Part shown: positions 46,801 through 59,600 of the stretch, piece by piece | Numbering within the stretch: the first letter of the stretch is position 1 | How the letters are laid out: each line of letters opens with the position of its first letter | Source of the DNA: Mactra quadrangularis | Lineage: Eukaryota > Mollusca > Bivalvia > Venerida > Mactridae | Direction: 5' to 3' | DNA: 64,000 nt | NCBI GenBank assembly: GCA_025267735.1 | Contig: CM046297.1 | Coordinates: 24,330,011-24,394,010, forward strand | Made by a program: the position numbers and the translations under genes | Notes under the pieces: model-generated | The model's database searches: none | What the model was told of the DNA's origin: nothing | Seen by the model: the letters and a program-made list of their open reading frames with translations, nothing else

Positions 46801-49800
46801 TTTTTAGGCAAAATATCGATCGTCGCAAACCTTGTCACATGATGCACCAGTTTGTTCGGGGGTCAAGTCGGTCAATAAAACATGCATAACTTGGGTTCTA
46901 AAATCAAATCTGAAAGCGGTAGACCAGATTTTCTGGTTTGCTGCTTTTTTCCATAATAGTGGATTTTATGTACTTTTGTCCGAAGAGTTGTCTACCCCTG
47001 TTATACATGTTTTTGGGCCTTACATCAATGAAAGATTGCGATAAACCTATGTGCGCGTGTCCTGGGACATTCTGAGGCAAGAAAAGGAGAACAAAAATTT
47101 TCATCAAAAATTGACATTTTCAACAGGTCCGTACCTGCGAGAAATTGTAAAAAAAAACCACTTTTGCCCGAAGAGCTGTCTGCCTCTAATAAACATTATA
47201 TCAATGAAAAACTGCGATAAAACTTATATGCGCATGTCCTGGGACATTTTGAGCCAAAAAATGGAGAATGAAAATTTTCATCAAAATTTGACAATTTCAA
47301 CAGGTCCCGACCTGTGAAACAACTCATTTTTTAGGCAAAATATCGATCGTCGCAAACCTTGTCACATGATGCACCAGTTTGTTCGGGGGTCAAGTCGGTC
47401 AATAAAACATGCATAACTTGGGTTCTAAAATCAAATCTGAAAGCGGTAGACCAGATTTTCTGGTTTGCTGCTTTTTTCCATAATAGTGGATTTTATGTAC
47501 TTTTGTCCGAAGAGTTGTCTACCCCTGTTATACATGTTTTTGGGCCTTACATCAATGAAAGATTGCGATAAACCTATGTGCGCGTGTCCTGGGACATTTT
47601 GAGCCAAAAAATGGAGAATGAAAATTTTCATCAAAATTTGACATTTTCAACAGGTCCGTACCTGCGAGAAACTGTAAAAAAAAACCACTTTTGCCCGAAG
47701 AGCTGTGTGCCTCTAATAAACATTATATCAATGAAAAACTGCGATAAAACCTATGAGCGCGTGTCCTGGGACATTTTGAGCCAAAAAATGGAGAATGAAA
47801 ATTTTCATCAAAATTTGACATTTTCAACAGGTCCGTACCTGCGAGAAACTGTAAAAAAAAACCACTTTTGCCCGAAGAGCTGTGTGCCTCTAATAAACAT
47901 TATATCAATGAAAAACTGCGATAAAACCTATGTGCGCGTGTCCTGGGACATTTTGAGCCAAAAAATGGAGAATGAAAATTTTCATCAAAATTTGACATTT
48001 TCAACAGGTCCCGACCTGTGAAACAACTCATTTTTTAGGCAAAATATCGATCGTCGCAAACCTTGTCACATGATGCACCAGTTTGTTCGGGGGTCAAGTC
48101 GGTCAATAAAACATGCATAACTTGGGTTCTAAAATCAAATCTGAAAGCGGTAGACCAGATTTTCTGGTTTGCTGCTTTTTTCCATAATAGTGGATTTTAT
48201 GTACTTTTGTCCGAAGAGTTGTCTACCCCTGTTATACATGTTTTTGGGCCTTACATCAATGAAAGATTGCGATAAACCTATGTACGCGTGTCCTGGGACA
48301 TTCTGAGGCAAGAAAAGGAGAACAAAAATTTTTATCAAAAATTGACATTTTCAACAGGTCCGTACCTGCGAGAAATTGTAAAAAAAACCCACTTTTGCCC
48401 GAAGAGCTGTCTGCCTCTAATAAACATTATATCAATGAAAAACTGCGATAAAACTTATATGCGCATGTCCTGGGACATTTTGAGCCAAAAAATGGAGAAT
48501 GAAAATTTTCATCAAAATTTGACATTTTCAACAGGTCCGTACCTGCGAGAAATTGTAAAAAAAAACCACGTTTGCCCGAAGAGCTGTCTGCCACTAATAA
48601 ACATTATATCAATGAAAAACTGCGATAAAACTTATATGCGCATGTCCTGGGACATTTTGAGCCAAAAAATGGAGAATGAAAATTTTCATCAAAATTTGAC
48701 AATTTCAACAGGTCCCGACCTGTGAAACAACTCATTTTTTAGGCAAAATATCGATCGTCGCAAACCTTGTCACATGATGCACCAGTTTGTTCGGGGGTCA
48801 AGTCGGTCAATAAAACATGCATAACTTGGGTTCTAAAATCAAATCTGAAAGCGGTAGACCAGATTTTCTGGTTTGCTGCTTTTTTCCATAATAGTGGATT
48901 TTATGTACTTTTGTCCGAAGAGTTGTCTACCCCTGTTATACATGTTTTTGGGCCTTACATCAATGAAAGATTGCGATAAACCTATGTGCGCGTGTCCTGG
49001 GACATTTTGAGCCAAAAAATGGAGAATGAAAATTTTCATCAAAATTTGACATTTTCAACAGGTCCGTACCTGCGAGAAACTGTAAAAAAAACCCACTTTT
49101 GCCCGAAGAGCTGTGTGCCTCTAATAAACATTATATCAATGAAAAACTGCGATAAAACCTATGTGCGCGTGTCCTGGGACATTTTGAGCCAAAAAATGGA
49201 GAATGAAAATTTTCATCAAAATTTGACATTTTCAACAGGTCCCGACCTGTGAAACAACTCATTTTTTAGGCAAAATATCGATCGTCGCAAACCTTGTCAC
49301 ATGATGCACCAGTTTGTTCGGGGGTCAAGTCGGTCAATAAAACATGCATAACTTGGGTTCTAAAATCAAATCTGAAAGCGGTAGACCAGATTTTCTGGTT
49401 TGCTGCTTTTTTCCATAATAGTGGATTTTATGTACTTTTGTCCGAAGAGTTGTCTACCCCTGTTATACATGTTTTTGGGCCTTACATCAATGAAAGATTG
49501 CGATAAACCTATGTGCGCGTGTCCTGGGACATTTTGAGCCAAAAAATGGAGAATGAAAATTTTCATCAAAATTTGACATTTTCAACAGGTCCGTACCTGT
49601 GAGAAACTGTAAAAAAAAACCCACTTTTGCCCGAAGAGCTGTGTGCCTCTAATAAACATTATATCAATGAAAAACTGCGATAAAACCTATGAGCGCGTGT
49701 CCTGGGACATTTTGAGCCAAAAAATGGAGAATGAAAATTTTCATCAAAATTTGACAATTTCAACAGGTCCCGACCTGTGAAACAACTCATTTTTTAGGCA

Positions 49801-52080
49801 AAATATCGATCGTCGCAAACCTTGTCACATGATGCACCAGTTTGTTCGGGGGTCAAGTCGGTCAATAAAACATGCATAACTTGGGTTCTAAAATCAAATC
49901 TGAAAGCGGTAGACCAGATTTTCTGGTTTGCTGCTTTTTTCCATAATAGTGGATTTTATGTACTTTTGTCCGAAGAGTTGTCTACCCCTGTTATACATGT
50001 TTTTGGGCCTTACATCAATGAAAGATTGCGATAAACCTATGTGCGCGTGTCCTGGGACATTTTGAGCCAAAAAATGGAGAATGAAAATTTTCATCAAAAT
50101 TTGACATTTTCAACAGGTCCGTACCTGCGAGAAACTGTAAAAAAAAACCCACTTTTGCCCGAAGAGCTGTGTGCCTCTAATAAACATTATATCAATGAAA
50201 AACTGCGATAAAACCTATGTGCGCGTGTCCTGGGACATTTTGAGCCAAAAAATGGAGAATGAAAATTTTCATCAAAATTTGACATTTTCAACAGGTCCCG
50301 ACCTGTGAAACAACTCATTTTTTTGGCAAAATATCGATCGTCGCAAACCTTGTCACATGATGCACCAGTTTGTTCGGGGGTCAAGTCGGTCAATAAAACA
50401 TGCATAACTTGGGTTCTAAAATCAAATCTGAAAGCGGTAGACCAGATTTTCTGGTTTGCTGCTTTTTTCCATAATAGTGGATTTTATGTACTTTTGTCCG
50501 AAGAGTTGTCTACCCCTGTTATACATGTTTTTGGGCCTTACATCAATGAAAGATTGCGATAAACCTATGTGCGCGTGTCCTGGGACATTTTGAGCCAAAA
50601 AATGGAGAATGAAAATTTTCATCAAAATTTGACATTTTCAACAGGTCCGTACCTGCGAGAAACTGTAAAAAAAAACCACTTTTGCCCGAAGAGCTGTGTG
50701 CCTCTAATAAACATTATATCAATGAAAAACTGCGATAAAACCTATGTGCGCGTGTCCTGGGACATTTTGAGCCAAAAAATGGAGAATGAAAATTTTCATC
50801 AAAATTTGACATTTTCAACAGGGTCCGACCTGTGAAACAACTCATTTTTTAGGCAAAATATCGATCGTCGCAAACCTTGTCACATGATGCACCAGTTTGT
50901 TCGGGGGTCAAGTCGGTCAATAAAACATGCATAACTTGGGTTCTAAAATCAAATCTGAAAGCGGTAGACCAGATTTTCTGGTTTGCTGCTTTTTTCCATA
51001 ATAGTGGATTTTATGTACTTTTGTCCGAAGAGTTGTCTACCCCTGTTATACATGTTTTTGGGCCTTACATCAATGAAAGATTGCGATAAACCTATGTGCG
51101 CGTGTCCTGGGACATTTTGAGCCAAAAAATGGAGAATGAAAATTTTCATCAAAATTTGACATTTTCAACAGGTCCGTACCTGCGAGAAACTGTAAAAAAA
51201 ACCCACTTTTGCCCGAAGAGCTGTGTGCCTCTAATAAACATTATATCAATGAAAAACTGCGATAAAACCTATGAGCGCGTGTCCTGGGACATTTTGAGCC
51301 AAAAAATGGAGAATGAAAATTTTCATCAAAATTTGACATTTTCAACAGGTCCGTACCCGCGAGAAACTGTAAAAAAAACCCACTTTTGCCCGAAGAGCTG
51401 TGTGCCTCTAATAAACATTATATCAATGAAAAACTGCGATAAAACCTATGTGCGCGTGTCCTGGGACATTTTGAGCCAAAAAATGGAGAATGAAAATTTT
51501 CATCAAAATTTGACATTTTCAACAGGTCCCGACCTGTGAAACAACTCATTTTTTAGGCAAAATATCGATCGTCGCAAACCTTGTCACATGATGCACCAGT
51601 TTGTTCGGGGGTCAAGTCGGTCAATAAAACATGCATAACTTGGGTTCTAAAATCAAATCTGAAAGCGGTAGACCAGATTTTCTGGTTTGCTGCTTTTTTC
51701 CATAATAGTGGATTTTATGTACTTTTGTCCGAAGAGTTGTCTACCCCTGTTATACATGTTTTTGGGCCTTACATCAATGAAAGATTGCGATAAACCTATG
51801 TGCGCGTGTCCTGGGACATTTTGAGCCAAAAAATGGAGAATGAAAATTTTCATCAAAATTTGACATTTTCAACAGGTCCGTACCTGCGAGAAACTGTAAA
51901 AAAAACCCACTTTTGCCCGAAGAGCTGTGTGCCTCTAATAAACATTATATCAATGAAAAACTGCGATAAAACCTATGAGCGCGTGTCCTGGGACATTTTG
52001 AGCCAAAAAATGGAGAATGAAAATTTTCATCAAAATTTGACATTTTCAACATTTCCGTACCCGCGAGAAACTGTAAAAAA
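43858..52080 (+). repeat. Higher-order satellite, block A (about 176-bp monomer)
   Basis: The basic monomer contains AATAAACATTATATCAATGA, GTCCTGGGACATTTTGAGCC, ATTTTCATCAAAATTTGACA and GCCCGAAGAGCTGT, and is 176-177 bp. Twelve times a diverged pair of monomers (about 351 bp, with TATCGATCGTCGCAAACC and AGTGGATTTTATGTACTTTT) interrupts the plain monomers. These markers are spaced 704, 704, 1234, 527, 704, 704, 527, 528, 528, 527 and 704 bp apart, i.e. 4, 4, 7, 3, 4, 4, 3, 3, 3, 3 and 4 monomers. The first monomer is degenerate (GTCCTGGCCAATTTGAGCC), as expected at an array edge. Direction is arbitrary. Confidence 0.95.
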
Positions 52081-53649
52081 ACTTTATATACAGTAAATCT
52101 AATGTATGTAATATGCGGTTCAATGTGCAATATTTTATCCCATACGCAATATAGAATAGCATGAAATGCAGTAGTAGTGAAACAGTTAAACATATTTTAA
52201 ATCAATCAATAAAGTAATGTGAAGTACTGACACAATTAAATGCTTGTGCAACTATTAAAGTGCAGTAATAAACTTTCGCCTCAAACAAATATAGAAATTC
52301 ACACAAGTAAAACAAACACAGTTCCGAGATACGTACATATACATGCCGGTAGGGCCTATAACAGGAATTGAGTTACGAAACGAGGGACGAAACATTTTTC
52401 TGAGGTATGGTATAGGTTTTTTATGCTCAATCGAAAAGTTCGGACAATATCGCCGGCAAAAAAGTTCGTTTTGATAAAACCAAGAGCGTTCGAATGAATA
52501 AATCGATGATAAAAGCCACGCATTTCGGTACTTTTTAAAACGGAACTATTTTTGTTTTCGCCCCCTGGACTCTTCGACCTAAAAACTTTCGTAAATTAGT
52601 TTCTGTTGAATTCTATGTGCGTCGGTATTTTTGCTACGTATCATTTCTCGTACTTGGAATTTTTCGCCACAGAGCTCAAATATTTTTTGTACATCTGTGT
52701 TTTTTACTATTAAACTTAATTTTCTGTGTTGTAAGACCTTTTTATTAATGTTTTGTTTTTATGTCATTTTTTTGTCAAAATGGCTCTTGCAAAAGAGAAA
52801 CCTTATATTGATTTTTATGTATAAAAATCTATATAACCAATTACTTTGGATAACTAATACCTTTTGGGTCTACATGAGCAGTGTATACTAATAACAATGA
52901 TGCTATTGTACACACATTGATTATTTCTTGAAACAATCACTATAATCGAGTACTGTTTCTTGATTAAGATTTTTTGCGCAACATTTTATCATTGCAACTT
53001 CTAAAGGGTTTCATTTGAAACTTCTATCATGTAGGATAAAATTTACCATTAGATATCAAATACTATATTTCATAAAACTAACAATAATTTATACTAAATT
53101 ATGGCCCTTACATACAAACAAAAATTCTAAGTTAAGTTTTAATGCAACATTTTATCTTGGCAACTACTGATAAGATTGATTTGAATATTCACACATGACT
53201 ACGGTATTACCATCGGAAGTCAATTTTAAAGTTGCATCACTCTAGCTTGAATGTGAACTATTTTTATTGTCAATCATTTATCATTACTTACAGTATTTAC
53301 TTAACATCATAGTTCTATAATTTTTTTTCGAGTATTGAACTTCTGGGCAAGTAAGTTTTGATTCTGGACAAGTTGATTTTTTAGGTTGCAATTGTACGAG
53401 GGCAAGTTGAAAAAACTTGAAATTACACATATCTGATTACTGTTACATGTATATGAAAACAGTAAAATATCATTAAGCGAAAGATTTTCACTTAAAAAAC
53501 TACTGTGTTCTATTTTTATTTTCCAGACCATACAACAAAGGCAAGAGGTTCCAAAAGACGTTTGGAAGAAAACACTGGTGATTGTAATGATGATTGCAAA
53601 GTTAAGAAAATGGTGGCAAATGATGAAAATAAAGTCAAAGTGAATAGTA
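52081..53649. other. Unique spacer between the satellite blocks
   Basis: It begins ACTTTATATACAGTAAATCT, directly after a truncated monomer. The first 505 bp recur at 63495-64000. The part at 52430-52640 has more CpG than its surroundings and might be a promoter or leader exon. The right part carries the possible exon at 53526-53649. Confidence 0.7.
53526..53649 (+). other. Possible coding exon cut off by the satellite
   Basis: A good acceptor (TTTTTATTTTCCAG) is followed by a frame reading 'TTKARGSKRRLEENTGD' and 'DDCKVKKMVANDENK', hydrophilic and protein-like, with purine-rich codon use unlike the flanks. The frame runs into the first satellite monomer and stops 13 codons in. No family recognised. 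It may be the remains of a gene into which the array expanded, or chance. Confidence 0.35.
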
Positions 53650-56600
53650 ATAATAAACATTATATCAATGAAAAACTGCGATAAAACCTATGAGCGCGTG
53701 TCCTGGGACATTTTGAGCCAAAAAATGGAGAATGAAAATTTTCATCAAAATTTGACATTTTCAACAGGTCCCGACCTGTGAAACAACTCATTTTTTAGGC
53801 AAAATATCGATCGTCGCAAACCTTGTCACATGATGCACCAGTTTGTTCGGGGGTCAAGTCGGTCAATAAAACATGCATAACTTGGGTTCTAAAATCAAAT
53901 CTGAAAGCGGTAGACCAGATTTTCTGGTTTGCTGCTTTTTTCCATAATAGTGGATTTTATGTACTTTTGTCCGAAGAGTTGTCTACCCCTGTTATACATG
54001 TTTTTGGGCCTTACATCAATGAAAGATTGCGATAAACCTATGTGCGCGTGTCCTGGGACATTTTGAGCCAAAAAATGGAGAATGAAAATTTTCATCAAAA
54101 TTTGACATTTTCAACAGGTCCGTACCTGCGAGAAACTGTAAAAAAAACCCACTTTTGCCCGAAGAGCTGTGTGCCTCTAATAAACATTATATCAATGAAA
54201 AACTGCGATAAAACCTATGAGCGCGTGTCCTGGAACATTTTGAGCCAAAAAATGGAGAATGAAAATTTTCATCAAAATTTGACATTTTCAACAGGTCCGT
54301 ACCTGCGAGAAACTGTAAAAAAAAACCACTTTTGCCCGAAGAGCTGTGTGCCTCTAATAAACATTATATCAATGAAAAACTGCGATAAAACCTATGTGCG
54401 CGTGTCCTGGGACATTTTGAGCCAAAAAATGGAGAATGAAAATTTTCATCAAAATTTGACATTTTCAACAGGTCCCGACCTGTGAAACAACTCATTTTTT
54501 AGGCAAAATATCGATCGTCGCAAACCTTGTCACATGATGCACCAGTTTGTTCGGGGGTCAAGTCGGTCAATAAAACATGCATAACTTGGGTTCTAAAATC
54601 AAATCTGAAAGCGGTAGACCAGATTTTCTGGTTTGCTGCTTTTTTCCATAATAGTGGATTTTATGTACTTTTGTCCGAAGAGTTGTCTACCCCTGTTATA
54701 CATGTTTTTGGGCCTTACATCAATGAAAGATTGCGATAAACCTATGTGCGCGTGTCCTGGGACATTCTGAGGCAAGAAAAGGAGAACAAAAATTTTCATC
54801 AAAAATTGACATTTTCAACAGGTCCGTACCTGCGAGAAATTGTAAAAAAAAACCACTTTTGCCCGAAGAGCTGTCTGCCTCTAATAAACATTATATCAAT
54901 GAAAAACTGCGATAAAACTTATATGCGCATGTCCTGGGACATTTTGAGCCAAAAAATGGAGAATGAAAATTTTCATCAAAATTTGACATTTTCAACAGGT
55001 CCGTACCTGCGAGAAATTGTAAAAAAAAACCACGTTTGCCCGAAGAGCTGTCTGCCACTAATAAACATTATATCAATGAAAAACTGCGATAAAACTTATA
55101 TGCGCATGTCCTGGGACATTTTGAGCCAAAAAATGGAGAATGAAAATTTTCATCAAAATTTGACAATTTCAACAGGTCCCGACCTGTGAAACAACTCATT
55201 TTTTAGGCAAAATATCGATCGTCGCAAACCTTGTCACATGATGCACCAGTTTGTTCGGGGGTCAAGTGGGTCAATAAAACATGCATAACTTGGGTTCTAA
55301 AATCAAATCTGAAAGCGGTAGACCAGATTTTCTGGTTTGCTGCTTTTTTCCATAATAGTGGATTTTATGTACTTTTGTCCGAAGAGTTGTCTACCCCTGT
55401 TATACATGTTTTTGGGCCTTACATCAATGAAAGATTGCGATAAACCTATGTACGCGTGTCCTGGGACATTTTGAGGCAAGAAAAGGAGAACAAACATTTT
55501 CATCAAAAATTGACATTTTCAACAGGTCCGTACCTGCGAGAAATTGTAAAAAAAAACCACTTTTGCCCGAAGAGCTGTCTGCCTCTAATAAACATTATAT
55601 CAATGAAAAACTGCGATAAAACTTATATGCGCATGTCCTGGGACATTTTGAGCCAAAAAATGGAGAATGAAAATTTTCATCAAAATTTGACATTTACAAC
55701 AGGTCCGTACCTGCGAGAAATTGTAAAAAAAAAACACGTTTGCCCGAAGAGCTGTCTGCCACTAATAAACATTATATCAATGAAAAACTGCGATAAAACT
55801 TATATGCGCATGTCCTGGGACATTTTGAGCCAAAAAATGGAGAATGAAAATTTTCATCAAAATTTGACAATTTCAACAGGTCCCGACCTGTGAATCAACT
55901 CATTTTTTAGGCAAAATATCGATCGTCGCAAACCTTGTCACATGATGCACCAGTTTGTTCGGGGGTCAAGTCGGTCAATAAAACATGCATAACTTGGGTT
56001 CTAAAATCAAATCTGAAAGCGGTAGACCAGATTTTCTGGTTTGCTGCTTTTTTCCATAATAGTGGATTTTATGTACTTTTGTCCGAAGAGTTGTCTACCC
56101 CTGTTATACATGTTTTTGGGCCTTACATCAATGAAAGATTGCGATAAACCTATGTACGCGTGTCCTGGGACATTCTAAGGCAAGAAAAGGAGAACAAAAA
56201 TTTTCATCAAAAATTGACATTTTCAACAGGTCCGTACCTGCGAGAAATTGTAAAAAAAACCCACTTTTGCCCGAAGAGCTGTCTGCCTCTAATAAACATT
56301 ATATCAATGAAAACCTGCGATAAAACTTATATGCGCATGTCCTGGGACATTTTGAGCCGAAAAATGGAGAATGAAAATTTTCATCAAAATTTGACATTTT
56401 CAACAGGTCCGTACCTGCGAGAAATTGTAAAAAAAAAACACGTTTGCCCGAAGAGCTGTCTGCCACTAATAAACATTATATCAATGAAAAACTGCGATAA
56501 AACTTATATGCGCATGTCCTGGGACATTTTGAGCCAAAAAATGGAGAATGAAAATTTTCATCAAAATTTGACATTTTCAACAGGTCCGTACCTGCGAGAA

Positions 56601-59600
56601 ATTGTAAAAAAACCCACGTTTGCCCGAAGAGCTGTCTGCCACTAATAAACATTATATCAATGAAAAACTGCGATAAAACTTATATGCGCATGTCCTGGGA
56701 CATTTTGAGCCAAAAAATGGAGAATGAAAATTTTCATCAAAATTTGACAATTTCAACAGGTCCCTACCTGTGAAACAACTCATTTTTTAGGCAAAATATC
56801 GATCGTCGCAAACCTTGTCACATGATGCACCAGTTTGTTCGGGGGTCAAGTCGGTCAATAAAACATGCATAAGTTGGGTTCTAAAATCAAATCTGAAAGC
56901 GGTAGACCAGATTTTCTGGTTTACTGCTTTTTTCCATAATAGTGGATTTTATGTACTTTTATCCGAAGAGTTGTCTACCCCTGTTATACATGTTTTTGGG
57001 CCTTACATCAATGAAAGATTGCGATAAACCTATGTACGCGTGTCCTTGGACATTCTGAGGCAAGAAAAGGAGAACAAAAATTTTCATCAAAAATTGACAT
57101 TTTCAACAGGTCCGTACCTGCGAGAAATTGTAAAAAAAACCCACTTTTGCCCGAAGAGCTGTCTGCCTCTAATAAACATTATATCAATGAAAAACTGCGA
57201 TAAAACTTATATGCGCATGTCCTGGGACATTTTGAGCCAAAAAATGGAGAATGAAAATTTTCATCAAAATTTGACATTTTCAACAGGTCCGTACCTGCGA
57301 GAAATTGTAAAAAAAAACCACGTTTGCCCGAAGAGCTGTCTGCCACTAATAAACATTATATCAATGAAAAACTGCGATAAAACTTATATGCGCATGTCCT
57401 GGGACATTTTGAGCCAAAAAATGGAGAATGAAAATTTTCATCAAAATTTGACAATTTCAACAGGTCCCGACCTGTGAAACAACTCATTTTTTAGGCAAAA
57501 TATCGATCGTCGCAAACCTTGTCACATGATGCACCAGTTTGTTCGGGGGTCAAGTCGGTCAATAAAACATGCATAACTTGGGTTCTAAAATCAAATCTGA
57601 AAGCGGTAGACCAGATTTTCTGGTTTGCTGCTTTTTTCCATAATAGTGGATTTTATGTACTTTTGTCCGAAGAGTTGTCTACCCCTGTTATACATGTTTT
57701 TGGGCCTTACATCAATGAAAGATTGCGATAAACCTATGTGCGCGTGTCCTGGGACATTCTGAGGCAAGAAAAGGAGAACAAAAATTTTCATCAAAAATTG
57801 ACATTTTCAACAGGTCCGTACCTGCGAGAAATTGTAAAAAAAAACCACTTTTGCCCGAAGAGCTGTCTGCCTCTAATAAACATTATATCAATGAAAAACT
57901 GCGATAAAACTTATATGCGCATGTCCTGGGACATTTTGAGCCAAAAAATGGAGAATGAAAATTTTCATCAAAATTTGACATTTTCAACAGGTCCCGACCT
58001 GTGAAACAACTCATTTTTTAGGCAAAATATCGATCGCCGCAAACCTTGTCACATGATGCACCAGTTTGTTCGGGGGTCAAGTCGGTCAATAAAACATGCA
58101 TAACTTGGGTTCTAAAATCAAATCTGAAAGCGGTAGACCAGATTTTCTGGTTTGCTGCTTTTTTCCATAATAGTGGATTTTATGTACTTTTGTCCGAAGA
58201 GTTGTCTACCCCTGTTATACATGTTTTTGGGCCTTACATCAATGAAAGATTGCGATAAACCTATGTACGCGTGTCCTGGGACATTCTGAGGCAAGAAAAG
58301 GAGAACAAAAATTTTCATCAAAAGTTGACATTTTCAACAGGTCCGTACCTGCGAGAAATTGTAAAAAAAAACCACTTTTGCCCGAAGAGCTGTCTGCCTC
58401 TAATAAACATTATATCAATGAAAAACTGCGATAAAACTTATATGTGCATGTCCTGGGACATTTTGAGCCAAAAAATGGAGAATGAAAATTTTCATCAAAA
58501 TTTGACATTTTCAACAGGTCCGTACCTGCGAGAAATTGTAAAAAAAACCCACGTTTGCCCGAAGAGCTGTCTGCCACTAATAAACATTATATCGATGAAA
58601 AACTGCGATAAAACTTATATGCGCATGTCCTGGGACATTTTGAGCCAAAAAATGGAGAATGAAAATTTTCATCAAAATTTGACATTTTCAACAGGTCCCG
58701 ACCTGTGAAACAACTCATTTTTTAGGCAAAATATCGATCGCCGCAAACCTTGTCACATGATGCACCAGTTTGTTCGGGGGTCAAGTCGGTCAATAAAACA
58801 TGCATAACTTGGGTTCTAAAATCAAATCTGAAAGCGGTAGACCAGATTTTCTGGTTTGCTGCTTTTTTCCATAATAGTGGATTTTATGTACTTTTGTCCG
58901 AAGAGTTGTCTACCCCTGTTATACATGTTTTTGGGCCTTACATCAATGAAAGATTGCGATAAACCTATGTGCGCGGTGTCCTGGGACATTTTGAGCCAAA
59001 AAATGGAGAATGAAAATTTTCATCAAAATTTGACATTTTCAACAGGTCCGTACCCTGCGAGAAACTGTAAAAAAAACCCACTTTTGCCCGAAGAGCTGTG
59101 TGCCTCTAATAAACATTATATCAATGAAAAAACTGCGATAAAACCTATGTGCGCGTGTCCTGGGACATTTTGAGCCAAAAAATGGAGAATGAAAATTTTC
59201 ATCAAAATTTGACATTTTCAACAGGTCCGTACCCGCGAGAAACTGTAAAAAAAACCCACTTTTTGCCCGAAGAGCTGTGTGCCTCTAATAAACATTATAT
59301 CAATGAAAAACTGCGATAAAACCTATGTGCGCGTGTCCTGGGACATTTTGAGCCAAAAAATGGAGAATGAAAATTTTCATCAAAATTTGACATTTTCAAC
59401 AGGTCCCGACCTGTGAAACAACTCATTTTTTAGGCAAAATATCGATCGTCGCAAACCTTGTCACATGATGCACCAGTTGTTCGGGGGTCAAGTCGGTAAA
59501 TAAAACATGCATAACTTGGGTTCTAAAATCAAATCTGAAAGCGGTAGACCAGATTTTCTGGTTTGCTGCTTTTTTCCATAATAGTGGATTTTATATACTT

